Shown piece after piece: positions 1-9,223 of a stretch of 64,000 nucleotides of DNA (positions within the stretch are counted from its first letter, which is position 1; each line of letters opens with the position of its first letter). Position numbers and translations under genes: made by a program. The notes under the pieces are model-generated. The model searched no databases, had not been told where the DNA came from, and worked only from the letters and a program-made list of their open reading frames with translations. Source of the stretch: CAUPWF01 sp964369775. GTDB lineage: Bacteria; Bacillota; Clostridia; Lachnospirales; Lachnospiraceae. Location: contig CAYJHQ010000001.1 of assembly GCA_964369775.1 (NCBI GenBank), positions 124,001-188,000 on the forward strand, read 5' to 3'.

Positions 1-241
1 CATCTATTTTATACTGGTATTCATAATTCTCATATTCAAACTCTTTCAATGTCAGATGAAAAATCCCTTTCATATAGGTATTTTCGTTCATCTGAATTTC
101 AAGTGGTTCGTTCTTCTTACCTTTGCTAAATAAAACCAGCACACACTCTGCATTTGGTGTTGCTTCAATTGCAAAATTAACACAATTGTTATTTAGTACG
201 GTAACACCTTGTGGTAATGGATTCCCTAAATGTATATTCAT
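1..241 (-). CDS. glgX: Glycogen debranching enzyme (GlgX/isoamylase type), N-terminal fragment
   Basis: Only the first 80 residues are present; the rest lies beyond the left edge. The readable part has the usual opening of the GH13 isoamylase/GlgX family: a GNPLPQGVTVL segment followed by NFAIEA and VLVLFSKG. This is the start of the CBM48-like beta-sandwich that precedes the catalytic barrel. The family hydrolyses alpha-1,6 branches of glycogen in the cytoplasm. The ATG at 239-241 is preceded on the minus strand by AAGGAAGG at good spacing, which fixes the start. The catalytic domain cannot be seen, so GlgX, isoamylase and pullulanase-like enzymes cannot be separated. Confidence 0.7.
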   Translation of the reverse strand, partial: MNIHLGNPLPQGVTVLNNNCVNFAIEATPNAECVLVLFSKGKKNEPLEIQMNENTYMKGIFHLTLKEFEYENYEYQYKID

Positions 242-321
242 TCAACTGTCCTTCCTTTACTGCACTCTTTATAAATACACTTTATATTCTACTATACTTT
301 TAATTATTTGACTACCATTGC

Positions 322-350
322 TTGCAATTATTCTCCCCCTCTGCTAAAGT
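322..350 (+). promoter_or_regulatory. Candidate promoter for the DUF1292 gene
   Basis: TTGCAA (322-327) and TAAAGT (345-350) are separated by 17 bases and lie 26 bases before the ATG at 377. This fits a vegetative sigma factor promoter. It was found by eye only. Confidence 0.45.
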
Positions 351-376
351 ATATGTTGTGAGAAAGGAGTATTCAT

Positions 377-703
377 ATGAATAAACACACTGATGAACAA
401 ATTGAAAACGAGTTAACTGTTACTTTGACCCTCGATAATGATGAAGAAATCACCTGTATAGTTTTATGTACTTATACAGCGTCTTCTCAAGAATACATTG
501 CACTTCTCCCTCTTGGTGAAAACGGAGAGGTAAACGATGAAGGAGATGTATTTATCTACCGTTATTCAGAGTCTGACGGACAACCAGTACTAGACAACAT
601 CGAAACTGATGAAGAGTACGATGTTGCATCTGAAGCTTTTGATGAATGGTTAGATGCACAAGAGTTTAATGAAATCCAAGCCAATTTGGATTTAGACGAG
701 TAA
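377..703 (+). CDS. DUF1292 family small acidic protein
   Basis: This 108-residue, very acidic protein matches the DUF1292 (YrzB-like) pattern. It begins with a beta-strand-rich segment (LTVTLTLDNDEEITC) followed by a hydrophobic YIALLPL strand. A second acidic strand (DVFIYRY) and a helical acidic tail that includes EEYDVASEAFDEWLDA complete it. Family members are small cytosolic proteins common in Firmicutes; no function is established. AGAAAGGAG lies 8 bases before the ATG. Its last 12 bases overlap the end of the convergent helicase gene, and its likely terminator falls inside that gene's coding region. Confidence 0.85.
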   Translation: MNKHTDEQIENELTVTLTLDNDEEITCIVLCTYTASSQEYIALLPLGENGEVNDEGDVFIYRYSESDGQPVLDNIETDEEYDVASEAFDEWLDAQEFNEIQANLDLDE

Positions 704-2521
704 CTCCGATACAAAGCGGGAAGGATGCATATCCTTTCCGTTTTTTTCTATGGGATATGTAATGATAACACGATCTTTCGCTCTAGTCATAGCTACATAA
801 AACATCCGTCTTTCTTCTTCTATCTCCTCTGCTAGCTTAGCCTTTTTGTAAGGAACTACTCCTTCATTAGCACCTAAAATAAACACATGATTATACTCTA
901 ATCCTTTTGATGCATGCATGGTAAGTAACTCTACTCCGACTTGCTCTCTCTTTTTATTATTTTGTAACTTTAATTGGTCTGAATAGTTTTTAATATGTCC
1001 AAACCATTCATCTACAGTTTGAAACTTCTTCGCCTCTTCTTCCAATTCAATCAAAAATTCATTCCACTCTGAAATATCTGCATTCCTTTTCAACGCATGC
1101 TCTTCTATAAAATCGTTGTATCCAACTTTTTTTCTTATATATTGAATTGCAGCATAAGGAGATAGCCGACTAATCACTTTTAAATCGATTTCAAAATCAT
1201 CAATTCTATCTTGCATCCAATTTTTATCGCAATAGAATTTCCTCATACTTTCAAAAGGAGACTCCATTAATTTTACTGCTTCCCTGGAAATGTAGCGATT
1301 CGGCCTATTCATAATACTTAGTACCTGTTGTCTGTTTCTATTTCCATTTGCTATTTCCAGATATGCTAGCATATTTTTGGCAATAAAGTGATCATAGATA
1401 TTCGGTATATACTCCCTCATTTGAAAAGGTATATTCAACTCAATAAGCTTTGTAGCAAGAACTTTCGCATCTATGCTCGTTCGAAATAGTACAGCGATAT
1501 CCTTGTGTAATACTCCTTCTTTGACCAATTCTTGAATTCTATCCTTTATATACTCGCTCTCTTCAACAGGATTTCTAACTTCTTGCACATGTACAGATTT
1601 TCCACTTTCTTTGGATGAAATCAATGCTTTTTCGTATCTCTTTTTATTGTGTTTAATTACTTTAGACGCTGAGTTTAGTATGTTTTTTGTGGATCTATAG
1701 TTAACATCTAATAAGATTTTTTTACCATTTGGGTATTCATCTAAGAAACCTAGCATAATACTTGGTTTTGCCCCTCTAAACCCATAAATAGCTTGATCAT
1801 CATCTCCTACAATAAATAAATTATCCTGTGGTTTAGCCAATAGTTTAATCGTATCATACTGAATTTGATTGATATCTTGGAATTCATCAATTAGAATATA
1901 TTTATATTTTGATTGCCATTGATTCAGGGCTTTCTCGTTTGTGCGAAAAAGCAAGTAGCATTGAATCAACATGTCTTCGAAATCAATTTTCCTCAATTGT
2001 TTACGCTCTTTTTCGTATTTTTCATACATTTCTTTTATTAGTTCACTTGGTAGATTTTCACTAACATATTCCTCAATCGAGATTCTTTCACTTTTAATCT
2101 TACTAATCTCTTGACTTATATTACTGAGAATCTCTTTTTCATCCTCATCCACTTCATAGACTTTCTCTAAATTCCCAAGTATCTGTTGAAGCAATCTATA
2201 TTTTTCTTCATCTGATAAAATATTAGACGCATCAATCTTATATGCCCACTTTAATATGCCATAGAATATACCGTGAAATGTTCCAATTGTAATCGAAGAT
2301 CTAGTTCCTATATTTTTATAAATTCGCGAACTCATCTCTTTTGCAGCATACTTTGTAAAAGTAATGACCAGAATTTCTTCTGGCCTTACTTTATACTCAT
2401 TAATCAGATATTCTATTCGTTTCGTAATAACATGAGTTTTTCCTGAACCAGGTCCTGCCAACACCAAGATAGGACCCTCATTATGTGATATTGCTTCAGA
2501 CTGTGCTTGATTTGATAACAC
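692..2521 (-). CDS. UvrD/PcrA-type superfamily 1 DNA helicase
   Basis: The 609-residue protein carries the superfamily 1A helicase motifs in order. Motif I is AGPGSGKTHVI near residue 22 and motif II is DEFQDIN near residue 212. Motif III is DDDQAIYGFRGA, motif V is LLTMHASKGLEY with GANEGVVP, and motif VI is FYVAMTRAKDRVI near the C-terminus. Such helicases unwind DNA 3' to 5' using ATP in repair or replication restart. It is about 100 residues shorter than PcrA and lacks the PcrA C-terminal tail, so it is probably a UvrD-like paralogue rather than PcrA itself. The start is GTG with AGAGAGGAAG upstream. It lies 24 bases after gltX and may be co-transcribed with it. Confidence 0.85.
   Translation of the reverse strand: MLSNQAQSEAISHNEGPILVLAGPGSGKTHVITKRIEYLINEYKVRPEEILVITFTKYAAKEMSSRIYKNIGTRSSITIGTFHGIFYGILKWAYKIDASNILSDEEKYRLLQQILGNLEKVYEVDEDEKEILSNISQEISKIKSERISIEEYVSENLPSELIKEMYEKYEKERKQLRKIDFEDMLIQCYLLFRTNEKALNQWQSKYKYILIDEFQDINQIQYDTIKLLAKPQDNLFIVGDDDQAIYGFRGAKPSIMLGFLDEYPNGKKILLDVNYRSTKNILNSASKVIKHNKKRYEKALISSKESGKSVHVQEVRNPVEESEYIKDRIQELVKEGVLHKDIAVLFRTSIDAKVLATKLIELNIPFQMREYIPNIYDHFIAKNMLAYLEIANGNRNRQQVLSIMNRPNRYISREAVKLMESPFESMRKFYCDKNWMQDRIDDFEIDLKVISRLSPYAAIQYIRKKVGYNDFIEEHALKRNADISEWNEFLIELEEEAKKFQTVDEWFGHIKNYSDQLKLQNNKKREQVGVELLTMHASKGLEYNHVFILGANEGVVPYKKAKLAEEIEEERRMFYVAMTRAKDRVIITYPIEKNGKDMHPSRFVSELLV
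718..747 (+). terminator. Intrinsic terminator of the DUF1292 gene
   Basis: GGGAAGGAT, loop GCAT, ATCCTTTCC (one bulged T) and then a run of seven T make a plus-strand intrinsic terminator just after the stop at 703. The whole element lies inside the 3' coding end of the helicase gene on the other strand. Confidence 0.7.
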
Positions 2522-2545
2522 TTAGACTTCCTCTCTAAAACTTTC

Positions 2546-3997
2546 TTACTTGCTCAATAACGCTATTGCGTTATTCATTCTCTTTATAGACTCTTCTTTA
2601 CCGATTATTTCCATAATCTCAGTTGCTCCACCTGGGGTGTTTTGTTTTCCTGATACCGCAATTCTAATCGGCCACATCGCATATCCGTTTTTTATTCCTT
2701 TTTCTGTAACATAGTTTTTCAAGACTTCGAATAACGCATCATTTGAGTAATCTTCTTGTTCATCAAACTTTACTACCAATTCTTTTAGAACTTCTAATGC
2801 TGTTTCACAGTTAGTCTTCATTTTTTTATGTGTATACAGTTCTAGATCGTACTCTCCCATCTCCTCAAAGAAGTCAATCTGTTCATTAATATCTGGTAAT
2901 ATCTCTATTCTAGTTTTTATCATTGCTGCTATTTTTTTCAAGTCATAATCTTTTGTGATAACACTTTCAATAAATGGTTTAGCCAGTTTGTAAAACTCTT
3001 CATCCGACATTGCTTTTAAGTACTCACCATTCATCCACTTTAATTTCACCATATCAAAGACTGCTGGTGATTTAGACATGTGTCTATAATCGAATGCCTT
3101 AACTAACTCTTCCAAAGAAAAGATTTCCTGATTGTCGCTTGGACTCCATCCTAGTAACGCTACGTAATTAATAACTGCATCATTTAAATACCCTTGTTCA
3201 ATCAAATCCTCATATGAAGAATGCCCACTTCTTTTACTTAATTTTTGATGCTCTTCATTTGTAATCAATGGACAGTGTACATAAGTCGGCACTTCCCATC
3301 CGAATGCTTCATACACTTTGTTATATTTTGGTGCCGATGATAGGTATTCATTTCCACGAACAACATGTGTAATCCCTTGCAGATGATCGTCTACAACATT
3401 AGCAAAATTATAAGTTGGATAGCCATCAGACTTGATCAAAATCATATCATCTAACTCTGCATTTGGCACAGAAATATCACCATAGATTTCATCATTAAAA
3501 GTTGTAACACCTTCATGTGGCATGTTGATTCTAATTACATACGGAATTCCCTCAGCTAATTTTTTTTCAATTGTCTCTTGGTCTAAATTGGCACAATGTT
3601 TATCATAGACAACAAACTCTTCTGATGAGCCTGCAACCTTTAAACTATCCAACCTTTCTTTGTGACAGAAGCAATAATACGCTTCCTTCTTCTCAATTAA
3701 TTTCTTTGCATACTCAAGGTATAGTCCTTCTGCATTTCTCTCACTTTGTACATATGGACCATAGCCTTTATCTTTATCTGGCCCTTCATCATGAATTAAT
3801 CCTGTTTTTTCAAGGGTTCTATATATAATATCTACTGCACCTTCTACTAATCGTTCTTGATCTGTATCTTCAATTCGTAGAATAAAATCTCCCCCCTCAT
3901 GCTTTGCTATTAAATACGCATAAAGAGCAGTCCTTAAATTACCTACATGCATACGACCTGTTGGACTTGGCGCAAATCTAGTTCTTACTTTACTCAT
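2546..3997 (-). CDS. gltX: Glutamate--tRNA ligase
   Basis: This 483-residue class I aminoacyl-tRNA synthetase charges tRNA-Glu, and in many Firmicutes also tRNA-Gln before amidation. The HIGH-type motif appears as APSPTGRMHVGNLRTAL at residues 8-24 and the KMSKS-type motif as KLSKRSGH near residue 255. The family fingerprint RIEDTDQER is at about residue 40. Length is normal and all regions look intact. The ATG follows AGGAGAATAG. A promoter candidate lies 50-80 bases upstream, and the helicase gene follows in the same direction. Confidence 0.95.
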   Translation of the reverse strand: MSKVRTRFAPSPTGRMHVGNLRTALYAYLIAKHEGGDFILRIEDTDQERLVEGAVDIIYRTLEKTGLIHDEGPDKDKGYGPYVQSERNAEGLYLEYAKKLIEKKEAYYCFCHKERLDSLKVAGSSEEFVVYDKHCANLDQETIEKKLAEGIPYVIRINMPHEGVTTFNDEIYGDISVPNAELDDMILIKSDGYPTYNFANVVDDHLQGITHVVRGNEYLSSAPKYNKVYEAFGWEVPTYVHCPLITNEEHQKLSKRSGHSSYEDLIEQGYLNDAVINYVALLGWSPSDNQEIFSLEELVKAFDYRHMSKSPAVFDMVKLKWMNGEYLKAMSDEEFYKLAKPFIESVITKDYDLKKIAAMIKTRIEILPDINEQIDFFEEMGEYDLELYTHKKMKTNCETALEVLKELVVKFDEQEDYSNDALFEVLKNYVTEKGIKNGYAMWPIRIAVSGKQNTPGGATEIMEIIGKEESIKRMNNAIALLSK

Positions 3998-4048
3998 AAT
4001 CTATTCTCCTATTTTCTCTTCATAACTTTTTCTCTCTTACTTCATTGT

Positions 4049-4078
4049 ACTATAACATATTGTGTCCCTTATACGCAA
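4049..4078 (-). promoter_or_regulatory. Candidate gltX promoter
   Basis: On the minus strand TTGCGT (4073-4078) and TATAGT (4049-4054) are 18 bases apart, ahead of the gltX start at 3997. Confidence 0.5.
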
Positions 4079-4088
4079 GATTTCACTA

Positions 4089-4511
4089 TTATTTTCTATA
4101 GAACACCACTTTGTTGAGCCCTTCCCCTAGGAAGATTCCAAGAGCAATTGAACCCGCATATACTAAGGTCTCTATTAGATATGACAGTGCTAATTCATTT
4201 TGCATCGCTATTGTGTGATACACGCAGCGATAGACACTTGATCCTGGAACAACTGGTAAAATTCCTGCAACCAAAAATACGATTGTAGGTACCTTTAATA
4301 CTTTCGATAACATATTTGACACAAAGGTAACCAAAAGTGCTGATAAAAGATATCCATACAAATCATCATTAAAGATGAAAGTGCATAGTAGATAAGCACC
4401 TCCACTAATCGCGCCCATAAAAGCATACGTCCACAAATATTTCCTCGGTGTCTCCATGATTATTCCAAATGAAAAAATCGCAATGGCTGAACCAATAATT
4501 TCTAATATCAT
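4089..4511 (-). CDS. ThrE-type threonine/serine exporter, small subunit
   Basis: This is a 140-residue, almost wholly hydrophobic protein with about four to five membrane segments. It resembles the ThrE_2 (DUF3815) family, the C-terminal half of single-chain ThrE exporters. A conserved GILPVVPGSSVYR segment lies near residue 84. It follows the larger ThrE-half gene with 13 bases between them and so is part of the same transcript. Such pairs are predicted to export threonine and serine across the cytoplasmic membrane; substrate is inferred from family membership only. Confidence 0.8.
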   Translation of the reverse strand: MILEIIGSAIAIFSFGIIMETPRKYLWTYAFMGAISGGAYLLCTFIFNDDLYGYLLSALLVTFVSNMLSKVLKVPTIVFLVAGILPVVPGSSVYRCVYHTIAMQNELALSYLIETLVYAGSIALGIFLGEGLNKVVFYRK

Positions 4512-4524
4512 TTTTTCCCTCTTT

Positions 4525-5295
4525 CTATCTATACATCACATTCACAATTGTCAAACCTGTACCGATACCTACTGCGATGCCTGTCGCTATTAACAACGCT
4601 TTTAAAACTCTTGCATTCCCCGATATATAGTCTGCATTTATCAAATCTCTTACTGCGTTAGTAATTGATACACCCGGCACTAATGGCATAATGCTACTAA
4701 TTATTAAAATATCTTGTGATATATTCTCCACGTAATAATCCAAAATGCTAGATACAAAAGCTATGCTAAAACCACACAAAATGTTTTGTAGCATTGAGCT
4801 TATATTAAGTCTTTTTCCGATTGTCATAGAAATTGCTAGAACTACTCCTACTATAATAGATAGTAACACCTCCATCATAGTGCCCCCGAAAAAGAGTGCA
4901 AATCCAGCTGTAATTCCTACGATTGCTATATTATAAAGATGACTATTGTATTGTTTCCAGTTCAACTCACGCAATTCTTCATACGCTTTTTCTACTGAGA
5001 TTTTATCATCACAAAAATCTCTAGAAATTTGATTTGCCTTAATAATTCTTGAGAGATTCATTCCTCTTTCATGTACAGCTTTTATATATGTTAGCGGTTC
5101 TTCATCTTTTCTCTCTACCATAGCCGAAATACTAGTCATCATTGCTGTTACTTCAACATTTTCAAACCCACCTTTTCCTAGCATTCGCTCTATTGTCTCT
5201 TCTACTCTATATGTCTCTGCACCACTAGTTGCTAACACTTCTCCTGCCAACATTGATAATCTCATCAGATTTTCATGCTCTGTTTTTCTTATCAC
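4525..5295 (-). CDS. ThrE-type threonine/serine exporter, large subunit
   Basis: The 256-residue protein matches the ThrE N-terminal (DUF1212) family. A cytosolic first half of about 115 residues contains SGAETYRVEETI, followed by five predicted membrane segments. The second half contains SIMPLVPGVSITNAVRD, the counterpart of the VVPGSS segment in its partner. The start is GTG with GGAGG six bases upstream. It is separated from purB by a strong hairpin at 5323-5348, so it is probably its own unit with the small subunit. Threonine/serine export is inferred. Confidence 0.8.
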   Translation of the reverse strand: MIRKTEHENLMRLSMLAGEVLATSGAETYRVEETIERMLGKGGFENVEVTAMMTSISAMVERKDEEPLTYIKAVHERGMNLSRIIKANQISRDFCDDKISVEKAYEELRELNWKQYNSHLYNIAIVGITAGFALFFGGTMMEVLLSIIVGVVLAISMTIGKRLNISSMLQNILCGFSIAFVSSILDYYVENISQDILIISSIMPLVPGVSITNAVRDLINADYISGNARVLKALLIATGIAVGIGTGLTIVNVMYR

Positions 5296-5322
5296 TTTTT
5301 TCCTCCGTTCACAGAATTTTTA

Positions 5323-5348
5323 AAAGCGTGTGCTTTCGCACACGCTTT
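5323..5348 (-). terminator. Hairpin between purB and the ThrE pair
   Basis: AAAGCGTGTGC, loop GAAA, GCACACGCTTT forms a perfect 11 bp stem with a stable tetraloop. It is followed on the minus strand by TTTTAAAAATT, so it likely ends the purC-purF-purB transcript. A TATAAT (5351-5356) sits just upstream of it, so the hairpin could instead begin the ThrE mRNA. Confidence 0.65.
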
Positions 5349-5384
5349 CTATTATAATCCTTATTCAGAAAAAATGCTAGAATT

Positions 5385-6815
5385 TTACACATTAATTTCC
5401 GCTTGCATTCCTAAAATTTCTTTATACTGATCCATCATTGGATTTACCACATTGTTCAAGAAATTATCAACCTGCTCTTTTGATCTTCCCACATATTTCG
5501 ATGGATCCATCGTCTCTTGCAATTCTTCTAAAGTCATATTAAATGCCGAATCATTTGCAATCAATTCTAGTAAGTTGTTATCTAGTCCTTTTTCTTTTAC
5601 ATTCTTTCCAGCTTCCATAGAGAGTTCTCTGATTTTCTCATGTAATTCTTGTCTATCTCCACCAGCTTTTACAGCATCCATCATGATGTTTTCTGTAGCC
5701 ATAAATGGAAGTTCTGAAAGTAATCTCTTCTCGATAACCTTTGGATATACAACTAATCCATCTACTACATTCAGGCATAAATCTAATACACCATCTATCG
5801 CTAAGAAGGCTTCTGGAACACTCAAGCGCTTATTCGCCGAATCATCTAATGTTCTTTCAAACCATTGTGTAGCTGAAGTAATCGCTGGATTCAGGGCATC
5901 TACCATTACGTATCTAGCTAGTGATGCAATTCTTTCACTTCTCATAGGATTACGCTTGTAAGCCATAGCTGAAGATCCAATTTGAGATTTTTCAAATGGC
6001 TCTTCCACTTCTTTTAGGTGTTGTAACAAACGAATGTCGTTTGAGAATTTATGTGCACTTGCTGCGATCTGTGATAACACATGAACCACTCTAGTATCTA
6101 CTTTTCTAGAATATGTCTGACCTGAAACCGGATAGCATTCTGCAAAGCCCATCTTTGATGCAATCATAGGATCAATTTTGTCTATTGTTTCTTGATTGCC
6201 ATCAAACAACTCCATGAAACTTGCTTGTGTTCCTGTTGTTCCTTTTGATCCAAGAAGCTTTAAACTCCCTGAAACAAACTCTAAATCTTCTAGGTCTAAT
6301 AAAAACTCTTGCATCCATAATGTAGCACGCTTTCCAACAGTTGTAGGTTGTGCTGGTTGAAAATGTGTAAATGCAAGTGTTGGCTGTGCTTTATATTCAT
6401 TTGCAAACTTACCAAGTTTATCAATCACATTTACCAATTTGTTTTTTACTAAGTCCAATGCTTCGCGCATTACAATCATATCTGTGTTATCACCTACGTA
6501 GCAAGATGTAGCTCCTAAGTGTATGATTCCTTTTGCACTTGGACATTGTGTTCCATATGCGTATACATGTGCCATAACATCATGTCTTACAACCTTTTCT
6601 CGCTCTTTGGCTACCTCGTAATTAATATTATCCACTTGGGCCTTTAATTCTTCAATTTGCTCTTCAGTGATATTTAATCCTAACTCTCGCTCAGTCTCTG
6701 CAAGTGCTACCCACAATTTTCTCCAAGTTCTAAATTTCATATCTGGTGAAAAAATGTATTGCATTTCTTTACTCGCATAACGCTCTGAAAGCGGACTTTG
6801 GTATCTATCGTACAT
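5385..6815 (-). CDS. purB: Adenylosuccinate lyase
   Basis: This 476-residue enzyme of the fumarase/aspartase superfamily cleaves SAICAR to AICAR and adenylosuccinate to AMP, releasing fumarate in both steps. The family signature is seen as SSAMAYKRNPMRSE near residue 290, which carries the mobile catalytic loop. Substrate-binding segments HLGATSCYVGDNTD and FTHFQPAQPTT are intact. Size and layout are those of a full-length PurB. It is the last gene of purC-purF-purB, 47 bases after purF. Confidence 0.95.
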   Translation of the reverse strand: MYDRYQSPLSERYASKEMQYIFSPDMKFRTWRKLWVALAETERELGLNITEEQIEELKAQVDNINYEVAKEREKVVRHDVMAHVYAYGTQCPSAKGIIHLGATSCYVGDNTDMIVMREALDLVKNKLVNVIDKLGKFANEYKAQPTLAFTHFQPAQPTTVGKRATLWMQEFLLDLEDLEFVSGSLKLLGSKGTTGTQASFMELFDGNQETIDKIDPMIASKMGFAECYPVSGQTYSRKVDTRVVHVLSQIAASAHKFSNDIRLLQHLKEVEEPFEKSQIGSSAMAYKRNPMRSERIASLARYVMVDALNPAITSATQWFERTLDDSANKRLSVPEAFLAIDGVLDLCLNVVDGLVVYPKVIEKRLLSELPFMATENIMMDAVKAGGDRQELHEKIRELSMEAGKNVKEKGLDNNLLELIANDSAFNMTLEELQETMDPSKYVGRSKEQVDNFLNNVVNPMMDQYKEILGMQAEINV

Positions 6816-6862
6816 ATAATTCCTCCTAATTTGAGATAAAATGCCTTCGGCTTTTACCTTCG

Positions 6863-8305
6863 TTAATCTTCAAATGCAAGACTAATGTCTTCATTTGGTA
6901 CTTCCATCGGATACATTCCAGTAAAGCAAGCATCACAAAACTTAAGGTCACCAATCATGTTTTTTAGCTTATCCACTTCCATATAACCAAGTGAATCTGC
7001 ACCGATCAACTCACATATCTCCTCAGTTGTATGGGCATGTGCAATCAATTGCTCATTTGATGGAACATCTGTACCAAAATAACAAGGATGTAAAAATGGT
7101 GGCGAACTTATGCGCACGTGCACCTCTTTTGCTCCAGCCGCTTTTAACATCTTAATAATATTTGCTGAAGTTGTTCCTCGGACAATCGAATCATCTACCA
7201 TGACGATACGTTTCCCTTTCACTACCTCGCTTAATACGTTCAACTTTATTTTAACGCTAGTAACACGCTCTGATTGTGTAGGTTTAATAAACGTTCTGCC
7301 TACATAACTATTTTTATAAAAAGCCATTCCGTAAGGAATCCCTGACTTCTCCGAATATCCTTTTGCTGCCACTAGACCCGACTCTGGAACACCTACTACT
7401 AAATCAGCCTCTACTGGATACGATTCAGCGAGTGCTTTTCCAGCTATAATTCTCGCATTATATACACTTACTCCATCTAGATTACTATCCATTCTAGCAA
7501 AATAAATATACTCAAATATACATCTCGCATGATCTTCTCTTGGAATTGCGAGACTCATATCTGACTCGATTCCCTTACTTGAAATTGTAACAATCTCACC
7601 TGGTTCAACATCTCGAACAAATGTAGCTCCAACTGCATTTAAAGCACAAGTCTCTGATGCTAAATAATATGTATGTTCTGTCTTTCCAATACATAGCGGC
7701 TTTAAACCAAATGTATCTCTAGCCCCTATTAATTTTCTAGGACTTGCTACTGTAAGTGCAAATGCACCTTTCAGTTTTTGTACTGCCAATTTTACCGCTT
7801 CTTCTGCAGTAGACGCATTCAAACGCTCTCTTGCAATATGATACGCAATTACTTCTGAGTCAATCGTTGTCTGGAAAATAGCCCCAGTCTTTTCTAGATC
7901 TTTGCGTAATTCGATTGCATTTACAATATTTCCATTGTGTGCAATCGCAAGCGTCCCTTTTACGTAATTAATTACCAATGGCTGTGAATTCTCAAGTCTA
8001 GTTCCACCTGCTGTTGAATACCGCACATGTCCTACACCAAGATCTCCTGTCAACGCATCTAACGCCTCTTGATCAAACACATCATTAACAAGTCCAAGAC
8101 CTTTTTTAGAGCGTACTTTTCTCTTTCCATTTGTATCTGTAATTGCAATACCGCAACTTTCCTGCCCTCTATGCTGTAAGGCGAATAATCCATAATAAAT
8201 GTCTGGTGCAATACTTCTGCCTCTGAAATTATAGGCACCAAATACTCCACATTCTTCCCCTACACCTGTTATCCCATTATTTGAGATCAAATCAATTTTT
8301 TGCAT
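6863..8305 (-). CDS. purF: Amidophosphoribosyltransferase
   Basis: PurF makes phosphoribosylamine from PRPP and glutamine, the first committed purine step. The 480-residue protein has a short N-terminal leader ending at EECGVFGAY. The Cys at about residue 19 would become the N-terminal nucleophile of the glutaminase domain after propeptide removal. A C-terminal phosphoribosyltransferase domain carries the PRPP loop IVMVDDSIVRGTTS. The cysteines CDACFTGMYP near the end match the metal-cluster type PurF of Firmicutes. It lies 12 bases after purC and 47 before purB, in one operon. Confidence 0.95.
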   Translation of the reverse strand: MQKIDLISNNGITGVGEECGVFGAYNFRGRSIAPDIYYGLFALQHRGQESCGIAITDTNGKRKVRSKKGLGLVNDVFDQEALDALTGDLGVGHVRYSTAGGTRLENSQPLVINYVKGTLAIAHNGNIVNAIELRKDLEKTGAIFQTTIDSEVIAYHIARERLNASTAEEAVKLAVQKLKGAFALTVASPRKLIGARDTFGLKPLCIGKTEHTYYLASETCALNAVGATFVRDVEPGEIVTISSKGIESDMSLAIPREDHARCIFEYIYFARMDSNLDGVSVYNARIIAGKALAESYPVEADLVVGVPESGLVAAKGYSEKSGIPYGMAFYKNSYVGRTFIKPTQSERVTSVKIKLNVLSEVVKGKRIVMVDDSIVRGTTSANIIKMLKAAGAKEVHVRISSPPFLHPCYFGTDVPSNEQLIAHAHTTEEICELIGADSLGYMEVDKLKNMIGDLKFCDACFTGMYPMEVPNEDISLAFED

Positions 8306-8317
8306 TCTATAGACCCC

Positions 8318-9028
8318 TTATTGGATTCCTAATCTACTAAAAACTTCGTTATATGCATCTTCTACATTTCCTAAGTCTCTTCTAAAACGATCTTTATCTA
8401 ATTTTTCATTTGTATGTACATCCCATAATCTGCAAGTATCAGGAGACACTTCATCTGCAAGGATGATTTTACCTTCTACATCTTTACCAAATTCAATTTT
8501 AAAGTCAATCAGTTTCATTTCCATTTGTAAGAAATACTCTTTCATCACTTCATTAACTTTGCGTGTGTACGCTTTAATTTCATCAATTTCCTCTTGAGTT
8601 GCTAACCCAAGTGCAAGTGCATAATCATCATTGATAAATGGATCTCCCAATGAATCATCTTTATAACTAAATTCTAGAATTGGACAAAGTAATTCTTTAC
8701 CTTCTTCAATTCCCATTCTTTTAGAAAAACTTCCTGCTGCTACATTTCTCACGATTACTTCAAGAGGTACAATCTCCACCTTCTTAACAACTGTTTCTCT
8801 ATCGCTTAATTCTTTTACAAAATGTGTAGGCACTCCAGCTTTTTCAAGCAATTGGAATACGTGATTTGTCATACGGTTATTTACTACACCTTTTCCTACG
8901 ATTGTTCCTTTTTTCTCACCATTGAACGCTGTCGCATCATCTTTATAATCAACGATTACTAGACTTGGGTCTTCTGTTTTATAAACTTTCTTTGCTTTAC
9001 CTTCGTATAATTGCTCTAATTTTTCCAT
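8318..9028 (-). CDS. purC: SAICAR synthetase (phosphoribosylaminoimidazole-succinocarboxamide synthase)
   Basis: PurC joins CAIR and aspartate using ATP to form SAICAR. The 236-residue protein opens with MEKLEQLYEGKAKKVY, the standard PurC start. It contains PLEVIVRNVAAGSFSKR and the signature KDFRIEFG-like LIDFKIEFG, then DEVSPDTCRLWD. An ATG 66 bases further upstream in frame (9094) is rejected because it overlaps the predicted -10 box. The chosen ATG has AGGATAGGTG upstream. First gene of purC-purF-purB. Confidence 0.93.
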   Translation of the reverse strand: MEKLEQLYEGKAKKVYKTEDPSLVIVDYKDDATAFNGEKKGTIVGKGVVNNRMTNHVFQLLEKAGVPTHFVKELSDRETVVKKVEIVPLEVIVRNVAAGSFSKRMGIEEGKELLCPILEFSYKDDSLGDPFINDDYALALGLATQEEIDEIKAYTRKVNEVMKEYFLQMEMKLIDFKIEFGKDVEGKIILADEVSPDTCRLWDVHTNEKLDKDRFRRDLGNVEDAYNEVFSRLGIQ

Positions 9029-9093
9029 CTGTACACCTATCCTTTTTAAAATTTCTATCCATAATGCATTACTACGGATTACTTTACATAGCA

Positions 9094-9122
9094 AGTATAA
9101 TACATGGGTATTGGAAAATCAA
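9094..9122 (-). promoter_or_regulatory. Promoter of the purC-purF-purB operon
   Basis: TTGATT (9117-9122) and TATACT (9094-9099) on the minus strand are separated by exactly 17 bases, giving a leader of about 60 bases before purC. I found no purine riboswitch core in this leader. Confidence 0.6.
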
Positions 9123-9202
9123 TATATCTGCCTATATAGCTTGCTCTTTCCTCATTAAAAAAATTACTATCTTTAATAAGGACATCTAATAATATCGCTC
9201 CC

Positions 9203-9214
9203 CACTTATAAGTG
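9203..9214. repeat. Perfect 12-base palindrome CACTTATAAGTG
   Basis: The palindrome lies between the end of the TPR gene (9224) and the purC promoter. It has no T run, so it is a poor terminator. A regulator site for the purC promoter 80 bases downstream is possible but unsupported. Confidence 0.35.
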
Positions 9215-9223
9215 ACACTCATT

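Noticed and set aside
9029..9222. Purine riboswitch before purC
   Set aside because: The conserved loop and junction sequences of the purine aptamer are not present in the leader.
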